Shown: positions 36,006-43,978, numbered from the stretch's first letter. The stretch is DNA of 64,000 nt from Sphingomonas oryzagri (GCF_029906645.1 NZ_JARYGZ010000001.1:124001-188000), one strand, 5' to 3'. The notes: generated from the letters alone by a model not told the origin. Program-made: numbers and translations.

Positions 36006-36354
36006 TCGACAGCGGCACGTCCTGCTGCTCGATCTGATCGACGATGCGGATGCGATCGCACGCTACGAAGCCTGGCACGCGGACGGTGCGCTGCCTCCGG
36101 CGATCGGGCGCAGCATCCGCACCGCGGGCGTGACGGCGATGGATATCTATCGCGCCGGCACGCGGCTGGTGATGGTGATGGACACCGCCGAAGGTTTCGA
36201 TCCGGCGGCTAAGGCCGCCGCCGACGCCGCCGACCCCGATGTGCAGGCGTGGGAAACGCTGATGGCGAGCGTGCAGCGCCCGATCCCCACCGCCGCGCCC
36301 GGCGAGAAATGGGTGGAAGCGGCGCGCATCTTCACGCTCGCCGGGCAACCGTAA
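35998..36354 (+). CDS. L-rhamnose mutarotase-family protein (DUF718), probable L-fucose mutarotase
   Basis: A 118-residue protein starting at GTG 35998, overlapping the previous stop by eight bases. It has the dimeric ferredoxin-like fold pattern of RhaM: ARYEAWHADGALPPAIGRSI, DIYRAGTRLVMVMDT and a C-terminal PGEKWVEAARIFTL. RhaM-type enzymes interconvert anomers of 6-deoxy sugars; in fucose loci of proteobacteria they probably act on L-fucose, supplying the anomer used by the dehydrogenase. It is the last gene of the operon and is followed by a perfect hairpin. Confidence 0.85.
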   Translation: MADRQRHVLLLDLIDDADAIARYEAWHADGALPPAIGRSIRTAGVTAMDIYRAGTRLVMVMDTAEGFDPAAKAAADAADPDVQAWETLMASVQRPIPTAAPGEKWVEAARIFTLAGQP

Positions 36355-36359
36355 CGCGC

Positions 36360-36392
36360 GAAGGCGACCGGCGCAGTCGTCCGGTCGCCTTC
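36360..36392. terminator. Perfect 12-bp hairpin between convergent fucose genes
   Basis: GAAGGCGACCGG (36360-36371) and CCGGTCGCCTTC (36381-36392) pair fully around nine bases, between the mutarotase stop and the fucosidase stop. No U-tract on either strand. Position fits a bidirectional transcript end. Confidence 0.6.
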
Positions 36393-36418
36393 GAGTAGCG
36401 GTGATCCGGAGGCGCCCC

Positions 36419-38029
36419 TCAGATCAGGCCGCGCCCCTCGATGCGCAGCCCCGGCACGAAGGCACCGGTTGTCGGGGCAGGCACGGCGAGGCGCAACGCA
36501 TCCTCGTCCTGCGTGAACGTCACCGGGCCGCCGCCGTTCAGCGTGACCCGCTCGATCACGCCGCCCGCCGCGCGGCGGCCGAGGCAGGCGATGCGGGTCT
36601 CTCCGTCCGGCCAGTCGAGCAGGAAGAGGTTGAGGCCGCCATTGCTTGCCGTGATGCGGATGTCCTCGGCCGTATAGGGCTTCATCTCGGCCTCGCTCTG
36701 CATCCCCTTGGGCGGCACGTTGGGGCCTTCGCCGAATGTGCGCCACGGCCGCGTGCCGTAGATGCCGTCGCCGTTGATCGCGAACCAGCGCGCGAGATCG
36801 GCGAGGATCGCCTCCTCGTCGCTGTCGTGCGTGCCGTCGCCACGCAGCGGCACGGAGAGCAGCAGGTTGCCGTTCTTCGAGACGACGTCGCACAGGCGCT
36901 GCACCACCTGCTTGGCGCTCTTGTAGCCGTGGCGCTCGGCCAGCGGACGATCGTAGAACCAGCTGCCGATGCACGTATCGGTCTGCCAGGGATGCGGGCG
37001 GATCGCGTCGGCGAAACCGCGCTCGACATCCTCGACGATGCCGTAGCGCTGATAGGGTGAGAGCTGCTTGCCGGTCAGCACCACGTCGGGCGATCCGTGC
37101 CATTCGATCGCGCGATCGTAATAATCGGCCGCCGCCTCGATCCCGGCTTGCCCCAGCGGCAGGCCGTAGTCGTCGAAATAGACGAGATCGGGCCGATACT
37201 TCGCGACCAGTTCCTTCTGCCGGGCGAGCCACTTCGCGACATAGGCCTGCCCGCGCGGGCCGGGAGGTGCTGCTTCGCTCCACACGCCGTCGCGTGCCTC
37301 GTGCCACGCATTCATCGCCTTGATCGACCGGATGCCATCGGGCGGCGCGTAATAGGGGCCATTGTAGAGCTCCTGCGGATCGAGTCCGTCCCACCATTTG
37401 CCCGCGCCCTGTTCCTTGCGCAGATGATAGGCGTCGTAGCGCTGGCCCCGCATCGGCCCCTCGGCATCGTAGCCATAGGCGGTCTGCCACCAGTGCCAGC
37501 TGTGCGCGGCATGGTTGGAGACGCCGAAGCGCAGCCCGGCGTCGCGCGCGACCTTTTCCCACGTGCCGACGATGTCGCGCTTCGGCCCGACGCGCAGGGT
37601 GTTCCAGGCGTGATGGCTGCTGTCGAATGTATCGAGATTGTCGTGGTGGCAGGCGAGCGCGGTGAAATAGCGGGCGCCGGCCTTCTTGTAGAGGCCGATC
37701 AGCGTCTCCGGTTCCCAATTCCGGGCCTTCCAGAGATTTTCGATCTCCATGAAGCCGGCTCGGCTCGGGTGGCCGTAATGCTGCAGGTGATGCTGGTAGA
37801 AGGGATCGCCCTGCACGTACATCAGGCGGCCGTACCAGTCGCCGAATTCGGGCACCGCCTGCGCACCCCAATGTGCCCAGATGCCGAACTTGGCATCGCG
37901 GAACCAGTCGGGGATGCGCCATGCAGCCGCGAGCGAGGTCCAGTCCGGGCGGATCGCCGCGCCGCGCGCTGCGCCCGCGGCCAGCAGGGCAACCGAACCC
38001 GATCCCAGGAATCCGCGGCGCGTGAACAT
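36419..38029 (-). CDS. Alpha-L-fucosidase, glycoside hydrolase family 29
   Basis: A 536-residue enzyme. The N-terminus is Tat-like (FTRRGFLGSGSVALLAAGAA), predicting export of a folded protein. The GH29 barrel shows WFRDAKFGIWAHWGA, ARYFTALACHHDNLDTFDSS, GLRFGVSNHAAHSWHWW and DLVYFDDYG with the likely nucleophile Asp286; a C-terminal beta-sandwich follows. It should release L-fucose from fucosylated glycans outside the cytoplasm, giving substrate to FucP. ATG 38027-38029 begins the Tat signal. It is divergent from the SGNH esterase with a shared operator-like repeat, so it is probably co-regulated with the fucose operon. Confidence 0.92.
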   Translation of the reverse strand: MFTRRGFLGSGSVALLAAGAARGAAIRPDWTSLAAAWRIPDWFRDAKFGIWAHWGAQAVPEFGDWYGRLMYVQGDPFYQHHLQHYGHPSRAGFMEIENLWKARNWEPETLIGLYKKAGARYFTALACHHDNLDTFDSSHHAWNTLRVGPKRDIVGTWEKVARDAGLRFGVSNHAAHSWHWWQTAYGYDAEGPMRGQRYDAYHLRKEQGAGKWWDGLDPQELYNGPYYAPPDGIRSIKAMNAWHEARDGVWSEAAPPGPRGQAYVAKWLARQKELVAKYRPDLVYFDDYGLPLGQAGIEAAADYYDRAIEWHGSPDVVLTGKQLSPYQRYGIVEDVERGFADAIRPHPWQTDTCIGSWFYDRPLAERHGYKSAKQVVQRLCDVVSKNGNLLLSVPLRGDGTHDSDEEAILADLARWFAINGDGIYGTRPWRTFGEGPNVPPKGMQSEAEMKPYTAEDIRITASNGGLNLFLLDWPDGETRIACLGRRAAGGVIERVTLNGGGPVTFTQDEDALRLAVPAPTTGAFVPGLRIEGRGLI

Positions 38030-38164
38030 CGTGACCTCTCCTGTGCCAGCCCCTTGGCGGGACCGCAATTATCCAGCATATGTGAAAACCGATATCACCA
38101 ATGGAATATGTCGACGCAAGCGCCAAAATGCGCGACGCTCGAACAGGGCATGAGAGGATAAGGC
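38030..38164. promoter_or_regulatory. Divergent control region fucosidase / SGNH esterase
   Basis: 135 bases. The centre (about 38070-38110) is AT-rich and holds the second copy of the 15-bp repeat. A GAGAGGATAAGG stretch before 38165 is a good ribosome binding site for the esterase. Confidence 0.6.
38093..38107 (+). promoter_or_regulatory. Candidate fucose-regulon operator, copy 2
   Basis: TATCACCAATGGAAT, identical to 26873-26887. It lies 63 bases upstream of the fucosidase start and 57 bases upstream of the esterase start, so one site could control both. No third copy was noticed in the window. Confidence 0.6.
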
Positions 38165-38974
38165 ATGACGCATTTTCGAGCGCGCTGGCTGGCCGCGGCT
38201 GTTGCCGTTTTCGGGATCGCTGGCGCGCTCGCGCAGACGAAGGTGGATGGCGACCCGGCGGCGAACGATCCGGTCGGTATCGTCGCGGATCCCTGTCCGG
38301 TGCATCCGAAGCCCACCGACGCGGCGGGATGGCACATGTGGAACCTCCATATGCTGACCCGCGATTTCGGGCAGGTGTGTCGCTACCATGCCGACAATCT
38401 CGCGCTGATCGCGGCGCACTCGAAGGTGCGCGTGGTGTTCATGGGCGATTCGATCACCGACAACTGGCAGGTGCTCGACAAGACGATGTTCGGTGACGGC
38501 CTCGTCGACCGGGGCATCAGCGGGGAGACGACGCCGCAGATGCTGGTACGTTTCCGCGAGGACGTGATCGCGCTGCACCCGCAGGCGGTGCACATCATGG
38601 CCGGAACCAACGACATTGCGGGCAATACCGGCGCCGCGACGCTCTCCTTCGTGCAGGGCAATATCGAGAGCATGGCCGAGCTTGCCAGGCTGCACGGCAT
38701 CAAGGTGATCCTCGCCTCGATCCCGCCGGCGGCCGCCTTCCCGTGGAGCCCGGACAAGCAACCGGCGCCCCAGATCGACGCGTTCAACGCCTGGCTGCGC
38801 GATTATGCCGCGCGCAACGGCTTCACCTATCTCGATTATCATGCGGCGCTGGCCGATGCGCAGGGCGGCATGAAGCCGGGCCTTTCCAGCGACGGCGTGC
38901 ACCCGACCACGGCCGGCTATGCGATCATGCGCCCGCTGGCGCTGGCCGCCATCGCCAAGACGCTGGACCGTTGA
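38165..38974 (+). CDS. Secreted SGNH/GDSL-family esterase of the fucose locus
   Basis: A 269-residue exported hydrolase with a signal peptide ending near ALAQ. All SGNH blocks are visible: FMGDSITDNW (Ser96), DRGISGETT, MAGTNDIAGNT and DGVHPTTAG (Asp243, His246). This arrangement is that of platelet-activating-factor acetylhydrolase-like and acetylxylan-esterase-like enzymes. Its divergent pairing with GH29 and shared operator-like site suggest it removes acetyl groups from fucosylated glycans so that the fucosidase can act; the substrate is inferred. A cysteine pair (CPVH...VCRY) may form a disulfide. Confidence 0.88.
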   Translation: MTHFRARWLAAAVAVFGIAGALAQTKVDGDPAANDPVGIVADPCPVHPKPTDAAGWHMWNLHMLTRDFGQVCRYHADNLALIAAHSKVRVVFMGDSITDNWQVLDKTMFGDGLVDRGISGETTPQMLVRFREDVIALHPQAVHIMAGTNDIAGNTGAATLSFVQGNIESMAELARLHGIKVILASIPPAAAFPWSPDKQPAPQIDAFNAWLRDYAARNGFTYLDYHAALADAQGGMKPGLSSDGVHPTTAGYAIMRPLALAAIAKTLDR

Positions 38975-39072
38975 CGACGATCCTTGCGCGCACCGCCTGC
39001 GTGTGACGATCTCCGCCGGTCGCCTGACATGATCCGTTTATTTTCCAGCATCGCCTCCTCAGATATCGATCG

Positions 39073-39348
39073 ATGGCAACCGGTGCCGCGAGCGGAGAGG
39101 GGGCTTTGAGTTCGGCGATGCTATTCGGCAGGCGATGCGGCATCGGTCTCGCGCTGATCGGCGCGGCCGGTATGGTGTTCTACGGCGTTCAGGAATTATT
39201 CGTGATGCTGCCCCACTGGCTTCGGCATCAGATCTGGAGCTGGCATGGCTGGTTCGAGCCAATGTTCTGTGCCGGCATGGTCATGGCTTTAGGCCTCGCG
39301 CCCGACCGGAAACCGGCCTCGAGTCCGCAGGACCCGTCTGGCCGGTAA
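39073..39348 (+). CDS. Small membrane protein of unknown function
   Basis: A 91-residue protein not recognised as a named family. Two hydrophobic segments are visible (IGLALIGAAGMVFYGVQELF and MFCAGMVMALGLA), separated by a tryptophan/histidine-rich stretch (LPHWLRHQIWSWHGW), so it should sit in the inner membrane as a hairpin. ATG 39073 has no clear ribosome binding site; an in-frame ATG at 39118 with a GAGAGGGGG upstream is an equally good start. It stands alone between the fucose locus and the exopolysaccharide locus. Existence is likely but not certain. Confidence 0.5.
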   Translation: MATGAASGEGALSSAMLFGRRCGIGLALIGAAGMVFYGVQELFVMLPHWLRHQIWSWHGWFEPMFCAGMVMALGLAPDRKPASSPQDPSGR

Positions 39349-39373
39349 ATCCGCAGGCGATCCCGATGGGGAT

Positions 39374-39402
39374 GGAGGCGGCGTCGCCCGCACGCCGCCT
39401 CC
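39374..39402. terminator. Perfect 11-bp hairpin between convergent genes before ugd
   Basis: GGAGGCGGCGT (39374-39384) and ACGCCGCCTCC (39392-39402) pair fully around seven bases, in the 60 bases between the small membrane protein and the ugd stop codon. No U-tract. Position fits a transcript end. Confidence 0.55.
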
Positions 39403-39408
39403 CGCGCT

Positions 39409-40725
39409 TCAATCCGATGCGACTTTCCCGATACCGGTGTATCGCAGCCCCGCCGCGATCACGTCCTCGGGCGGATAGATGTTGCGCAGATCGACCAGGA
39501 TCGGCTGGCGCATCACGTTGGCGAGCCGCTTGAGATCCAGTCCACGGAAGGCGTCCCACTCGGTGATGATCACCAGCGCATCGGCATCGTCGGCGACCTC
39601 GTAGGCACCGCCCATGAAATCGACGTCGGTCAGCACCTTCTTCGCCTGCTCGATGCCTTCGGGATCGAAGGCGCGGACCCTGGCGCCGGCATCCTGCAGC
39701 GTCTGGATCACCGCGATGGCGGGCGAGTCGCGCATGTCGTCGGTGTTGGGCTTGAAGGTGAGGCCCAGCACGCCGACCGTCTTGCCGCGCACGTCGCCGC
39801 CCATCGCCTTGATCACCTTGCGGCCCATCGCGCGCTTGCGGGCGTCGTTGGCGGCGATGGTGGCCTCGACGATACGCAGCGGGCTTTCGTTGTCGTCCGC
39901 GGTCTTGAGCAGCGCCAGCGTGTCCTTGGGGAAGCAGGAGCCGCCATAGCCCGGCCCGGCGTGGAGGAACTTGCGGCCGATCCGGTTGTCGAGGCCGATG
40001 CCGCGCGACACCTCCTGCACATTGGCGCCCACCGCCTCGCACAGATCGGCGATCTCGTTGATGAAGGTGATCTTGGTCGCCAGGAAGGCGTTGGCCGCAT
40101 ATTTGATCAGCTCGGCGGTCCGGCGCCCGGTGAACATCACCGGGGCCGACTGGTTGAGCGACAGCGGGCGATAGATGGCGGCGAGCACGCTGCGCGCCGT
40201 CGCATCGTCGGTGCCGCAGACGACGCGGTCGGGCCGCTTGAAATCGTCGATCGCGGCGCCTTCGCGCAGGAATTCGGGATTGGATGCGACGACGATGCCC
40301 TTGTCCGGGCCGACTTCCGCGACGATCCGTTCCACTTCGTCGCCGGTGCCGACCGGGACGGTCGACTTGGTGACGAGCACGGCGGGCCCGTCCAGCGCCG
40401 CCACCACCTCGCGGACGGCGGCGAACACGTAGCTGAGATCGGCATGGCCGTCGCCGCGTCGCGATGGCGTGCCGACGGCGATGAACACCGCCTCCGCACC
40501 CTTCACGCCGGCGGCGAGATCGGTGGTGAAGGACAGCCGGCCGGCACGGAAGTTCGCGGCCACCAGCGCATCGAGACCCGGCTCGTAGATCGGCATGACG
40601 CCGCGTTCCAGCGCTTCGATCTTGGCGGCGTCCTTGTCGACGCACACCACCTCATGACCGAAATCCGAGAAGCAGGCCCCCGAAACGAGGCCGACATAGC
40701 CCGTCCCGATCATCGTGATGCGCAT
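39409..40725 (-). CDS. ugd: UDP-glucose 6-dehydrogenase
   Basis: A 438-residue NAD-dependent enzyme oxidising UDP-glucose to UDP-glucuronate in the cytoplasm. The Rossmann motif is MIGTGYVGLVSGACFSDFGH; the catalytic cysteine is Cys264 in GGSCFPKDTL, preceded by RKFLHAGPGYGG; NPEFLREGAAI and LGLTFKPNTDDMRDSPA are also family blocks. UDP-glucuronate can feed an acidic exopolysaccharide and the UDP-glucuronate 4-epimerase-like gene at 17710. It is divergent from the phage-like protein/SGNH hydrolase pair. Confidence 0.95.
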   Translation of the reverse strand: MRITMIGTGYVGLVSGACFSDFGHEVVCVDKDAAKIEALERGVMPIYEPGLDALVAANFRAGRLSFTTDLAAGVKGAEAVFIAVGTPSRRGDGHADLSYVFAAVREVVAALDGPAVLVTKSTVPVGTGDEVERIVAEVGPDKGIVVASNPEFLREGAAIDDFKRPDRVVCGTDDATARSVLAAIYRPLSLNQSAPVMFTGRRTAELIKYAANAFLATKITFINEIADLCEAVGANVQEVSRGIGLDNRIGRKFLHAGPGYGGSCFPKDTLALLKTADDNESPLRIVEATIAANDARKRAMGRKVIKAMGGDVRGKTVGVLGLTFKPNTDDMRDSPAIAVIQTLQDAGARVRAFDPEGIEQAKKVLTDVDFMGGAYEVADDADALVIITEWDAFRGLDLKRLANVMRQPILVDLRNIYPPEDVIAAGLRYTGIGKVASD

Positions 40726-40937
40726 TGCGTGTATCCGTTCCCGTCAGCGGTAGCGCGTCGGCGCATTGCATCAGTCGCGGGCGGGCGCAAGCGCCGGCCG
40801 CGACGAGCAGACTTTCCATGCCGCAAACCTGAGGGCGGAAAACCCAAGGTGCACAAAACACTTTCCTACATGTACCAATATGGATAAATGATTCGACCTT
40901 GTTCGCCTGATGAGGCTCATGACGAGGGAGAATCGCG
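40726..40937. promoter_or_regulatory. Divergent promoter region ugd / 40938 gene
   Basis: 212 bases without a gene. Part (about 40855-40900) is AT-rich and contains the palindrome TACATGTA (40867-40874). GAGGGAGAA precedes the 40938 start. No further operator is evident. Confidence 0.4.
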
Positions 40938-41375
40938 ATGACAGACACGCCGCGCCGGGTAATGGCGCCCGCTTCATTCGTACCGGAACATGCGCTCGCA
41001 TTCGCCGATCCTGCCGGCAACGCCGTGGCTGTCGGGGCGAATAACCCGCTGCCGATCCGCGCGGCGATCCAGCCGTCGGGCATTGCTCCGCTATCGGGTT
41101 CCACAGCCTCCAGCGGCAGTTTCGGCCCCTATGCCCCGGCACTCGGCCGGCAGATGGTGGTTTCGCTGTCGGGTAGCTGGTCCGGCACCGTGCAACTGTT
41201 GCGCTCGATCGACGGCGGGGCGACCCGCCTGCCGCTGACCGCCGGCGGACAGTCCTGGGCGACCTTCACCGGCAATTGCAACGAGCCGATCGGCGAAGAG
41301 GGCGAGGCGGGCGCGACCTACTGGCTGTCGGTCAGCCTGACGAGCGGCACGCTGACCTATCGGGTGGCGCAATGA
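40938..41375 (+). CDS. Small beta-rich protein with phage-tail-like N-terminus
   Basis: A 145-residue protein without signal peptide or membrane segment. Residues about 20-45 read FADPAGNAVAVGANNPLPIR, a pattern (a residue run ending in NPLP followed by a hydrophobic residue) that I associate with small structural proteins of tailed phages. The remainder is beta-strand rich and could be a jelly-roll (FGPYAPALGRQMVVSLSGSW, GTVQLLRSIDGGATRLPLT, YWLSVSLTSGTLTYRVAQ). Its stop overlaps the start of the SGNH hydrolase (ATGA), so the two are co-translated. Function unknown; a binding or chaperone partner of the hydrolase is an inference. Confidence 0.6.
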   Translation: MTDTPRRVMAPASFVPEHALAFADPAGNAVAVGANNPLPIRAAIQPSGIAPLSGSTASSGSFGPYAPALGRQMVVSLSGSWSGTVQLLRSIDGGATRLPLTAGGQSWATFTGNCNEPIGEEGEAGATYWLSVSLTSGTLTYRVAQ

Positions 41376-42754
41376 GCGCGCTCGACGCGGTTGCGCGCGG
41401 GCTGGCTTCGCAGGCCATGGGGCGGGGGCGCACCGGCATCCGGCTCGCCGCGCTGGGCGATTCGATCGTCGAGCATGGGCGCTATCCGGCCACAGGCCAG
41501 ATCGACACGACCAAGCTGAGGACCGATGCGTGGGGCTTCACCACCTGGGCCACGATCCTGTCCGGCCGGCGTTTCGCCTTCGACTTGTCGGCCAATTTCG
41601 GGCTGGCGGGCGATACCCTGGTGGCGGGCGGACCCAATCCGGGCATGGCGAGCCGGGTACCGGCGATCCTGGCGACGCGGCCCCATGCCGTGATCCTGAT
41701 GGCCGGCACGAACGACGACACCGCGTTGACCGGCGCGGCGCAGAGCTACGGCGTGCTGAAGGCGATCTGCCGGACGCTGACCGCGGCGGGCATCAAGGTC
41801 GTGCTGATGACGACCCTGCCGCGGGCCAGCTTCGCCGCGCTCACCACGCCGCAGATCCTCTACGCGCGGCAGCAGGCGGCGCAGCGGCGCCATCTCTGTT
41901 TCGCGCTGGCGAAATCATTGGACAATGTGTTCGTGTTCGATGCCGCCGCCCTGTTTCAAAGCCCGACGGCCGCCGGGCTTGCCGATGCCGGGCTGTTCTT
42001 CGATGGGGTCCACCCCAACAACAAGGGTGCGTTCGTGTTGGGGCGCGCGCTCGCCACCTATCTGGGGCAGATCTTTCCGGGGACCGCCTACGCGGCCGAT
42101 CTCGGCTACGATCCGGTCGGCGACGCTTATGATGCGAGCGCCAATCCGAGCGGCAACCAGCTGGCGAACCCGACGCTGCAGGGAGCGGTCGCGCTGTCCG
42201 GCACCTATTGGTCGGGTGTGGCGCCGACCGGCTGGACCGGGAGCAACAGCAATGGCGGGCCGGCCGGCGTGGTGACGCGCGGCGCCGGTGCGCAGCTCGC
42301 GGCACGGCCGGACGGGCTTCCGGGCACGCAATGGCAGATGACGCTGGGCAATGCCTCGGCCGCAGCCGCCAATGGCGGTTACGGGCAGGCGCTCAGCCTC
42401 TCGCAGACGCTGACGGCCGGCATCGTGCCGGGTGCGGCGATGCAGGCCCGCATGGCGGTGGACGTCGCCGGATCGCCGGTGTCGCTATGGGGCGTGCGGC
42501 TGCAGATCCGGTTCCGCGATGCCGGCGGCGCATCGATCTACACGGTGGCCGACGGCGAACCGCAGACGGCAGGCGGTGGCTTGCCGGACGGCGTGGCGTG
42601 GAGCGGCGTGCTGGAGACGCCCGCCTGCATCGTGCCGGCGACGGCGGCTTCGGCAATTGTGTCGATCGATGCCTATCTCGATCAGACCAACGCGTCGGCG
42701 GCCGCCGTCATCCAGCCGAAATACGCGCATTTCGGGCGGATCGTCTCCGCCTGA
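41372..42754 (+). CDS. SGNH/GDSL hydrolase with C-terminal beta-sandwich
   Basis: A 460-residue protein with no signal peptide. The SGNH domain occupies about residues 20-235: AALGDSIVEHG (Ser31), LAGDTLVAGG, MAGTNDDTALTG and FDGVHPNNKG (Asp211, His214). From about 255 to the end there is a lectin- or tail-fibre-like beta-sandwich (LANPTLQGAVALSGTYWSG, then YGQALSLSQTLTAGIVPG). It may be a carbohydrate O-deacetylase acting on the polymer made by this locus. Lack of a signal peptide is odd for such a role; export by another route, or a phage origin, is possible. Starts inside the 40938 stop. Confidence 0.78.
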   Translation: MSALDAVARGLASQAMGRGRTGIRLAALGDSIVEHGRYPATGQIDTTKLRTDAWGFTTWATILSGRRFAFDLSANFGLAGDTLVAGGPNPGMASRVPAILATRPHAVILMAGTNDDTALTGAAQSYGVLKAICRTLTAAGIKVVLMTTLPRASFAALTTPQILYARQQAAQRRHLCFALAKSLDNVFVFDAAALFQSPTAAGLADAGLFFDGVHPNNKGAFVLGRALATYLGQIFPGTAYAADLGYDPVGDAYDASANPSGNQLANPTLQGAVALSGTYWSGVAPTGWTGSNSNGGPAGVVTRGAGAQLAARPDGLPGTQWQMTLGNASAAAANGGYGQALSLSQTLTAGIVPGAAMQARMAVDVAGSPVSLWGVRLQIRFRDAGGASIYTVADGEPQTAGGGLPDGVAWSGVLETPACIVPATAASAIVSIDAYLDQTNASAAAVIQPKYAHFGRIVSA

Positions 42755-42760
42755 GCGATA

Positions 42761-42795
42761 GGCGTCAGCGGCCGGACGGGGCGGTCGCTGGCGTC
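42761..42795 (+). terminator. Hairpin at the end of the SGNH operon
   Basis: A 14-pair stem (three G-U pairs in the plus-strand RNA) with a seven-base loop, seven bases past the SGNH stop and partly inside the 3' end of the convergent acyltransferase gene. The wobble pairs work only on the plus strand, so it fits termination of the SGNH transcript. Confidence 0.45.
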
Positions 42796-43808
42796 TTGCC
42801 CTGCCACGGCATCCAGTCCGGCACGCGGCCCTGGCCGAGTAGCCAGGTGCGGGTGAAGGCGGATTTGGTCGCCGCCCAGTAGATCGCGTAGCTCAGCACC
42901 AGGGCGATGAGCATGATCGGCCAATCGGGCATGAACGGCTGGAGGTGTATCTGCACCAGCTTGTGCACGAACATGATGACCAGCGCCGCCTGCCCGATGC
43001 TGGCGCAGAAGCGGGTGGCAGGCTCGACCGGGCCCAGCGCGCGCGCCAGCCGCAGCAGCAGGTAGGATACGGACAGCGCCGCCGGCACGTTCAGCCAGAT
43101 CGATCCGTAGGTCATATATTTCATGTCGAAATCGGGCGCGTAGGCCATGCTCGCGATCGCGATGGCGAGTGCCGGCAGCACGACCCACCACGGCTCCGTT
43201 CCGCGCTCGCGATAGGCGGCGCCGGCCCAGAAGAAAAAGAAAGCGAGCGGCACCTGGCTGATCGCCCAGGGCGTCCGGATCGGCGGCGTCAGGTAGGAGA
43301 GGACGAGCATGGCGAGCGCGATCAGCGTCATCCAGCGTGTCGTCGCGCCGTGCAGCCGCCAGGCCAGCGCGGCATAGAGCAGGTTGGCGAAGAACAGGCT
43401 GGTGATGAACCAGGCGACCGTCAACGTATCGTGCAGGAAATTGCCGCCGATCGCGAACTTGCCGATGACGATCAGCGGCTTGAGCGGCAGCGACGGCTTG
43501 AGGCCGTCGAACGCGCAAAACAGCCAGTCGAACCCGGTGATCAGCACCAGATAGGCCGCATAGGGCACCAGCAGCGTCATGACACGACGGCCGACCAGCG
43601 CCTTGGGGTCCGTCCGCTTGAAGACGTACCCCGAGATCGCGAAGAACAGCGGCATGTGGAACAGGTAGATATAATGGTGGAGCCAAGGGCGGCTCGTCAC
43701 ATGGCCGATCACCACCAGCACGATGCCGATGCCCCGCAGCGAATCGATCCATTCCACGCGCGCGGGCTTGGCCGAGACGGCCGTGCCCGCCGATGTCGCG
43801 ATCGTCAT
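42765..43808 (-). CDS. Acyltransferase family 3 membrane protein (polysaccharide O-acyltransferase)
   Basis: A 347-residue inner-membrane protein with about ten hydrophobic segments. The N-terminal ARVEWIDSLRGIGIVLVVIGH carries the conserved arginine and histidine of the OafA/NodX family, and YLFHMPLFFAISGYVF is the second conserved block. Family members transfer acetyl or other acyl groups to sugars of polysaccharides. It is next to exopolysaccharide genes, so O-acetylation of that polymer or its lipid-linked unit is likely. Convergent with the SGNH hydrolase, 10 bases apart; divergent from the beta-helix protein gene. The short Pro/Ala tail (ATAPSGR) is cytosolic or disordered. Confidence 0.85.
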   Translation of the reverse strand: MTIATSAGTAVSAKPARVEWIDSLRGIGIVLVVIGHVTSRPWLHHYIYLFHMPLFFAISGYVFKRTDPKALVGRRVMTLLVPYAAYLVLITGFDWLFCAFDGLKPSLPLKPLIVIGKFAIGGNFLHDTLTVAWFITSLFFANLLYAALAWRLHGATTRWMTLIALAMLVLSYLTPPIRTPWAISQVPLAFFFFWAGAAYRERGTEPWWVVLPALAIAIASMAYAPDFDMKYMTYGSIWLNVPAALSVSYLLLRLARALGPVEPATRFCASIGQAALVIMFVHKLVQIHLQPFMPDWPIMLIALVLSYAIYWAATKSAFTRTWLLGQGRVPDWMPWQGKTPATAPSGR

Positions 43809-43978
43809 GCTGCGTATCCCCGATCCGGTTCCGTCGAAATGCTGCCAAGCAGCATTGATGTCGCGATGCCGTCAAGCCCCGGCCGCCGCATATGGGCGAA
43901 AGGTTGCGAAGCCTTCACTTGTCACCTTCCGTTCAACTCCCCCATGCTGGAATGCCCGCCGCTATTGGAGCTGAACCG

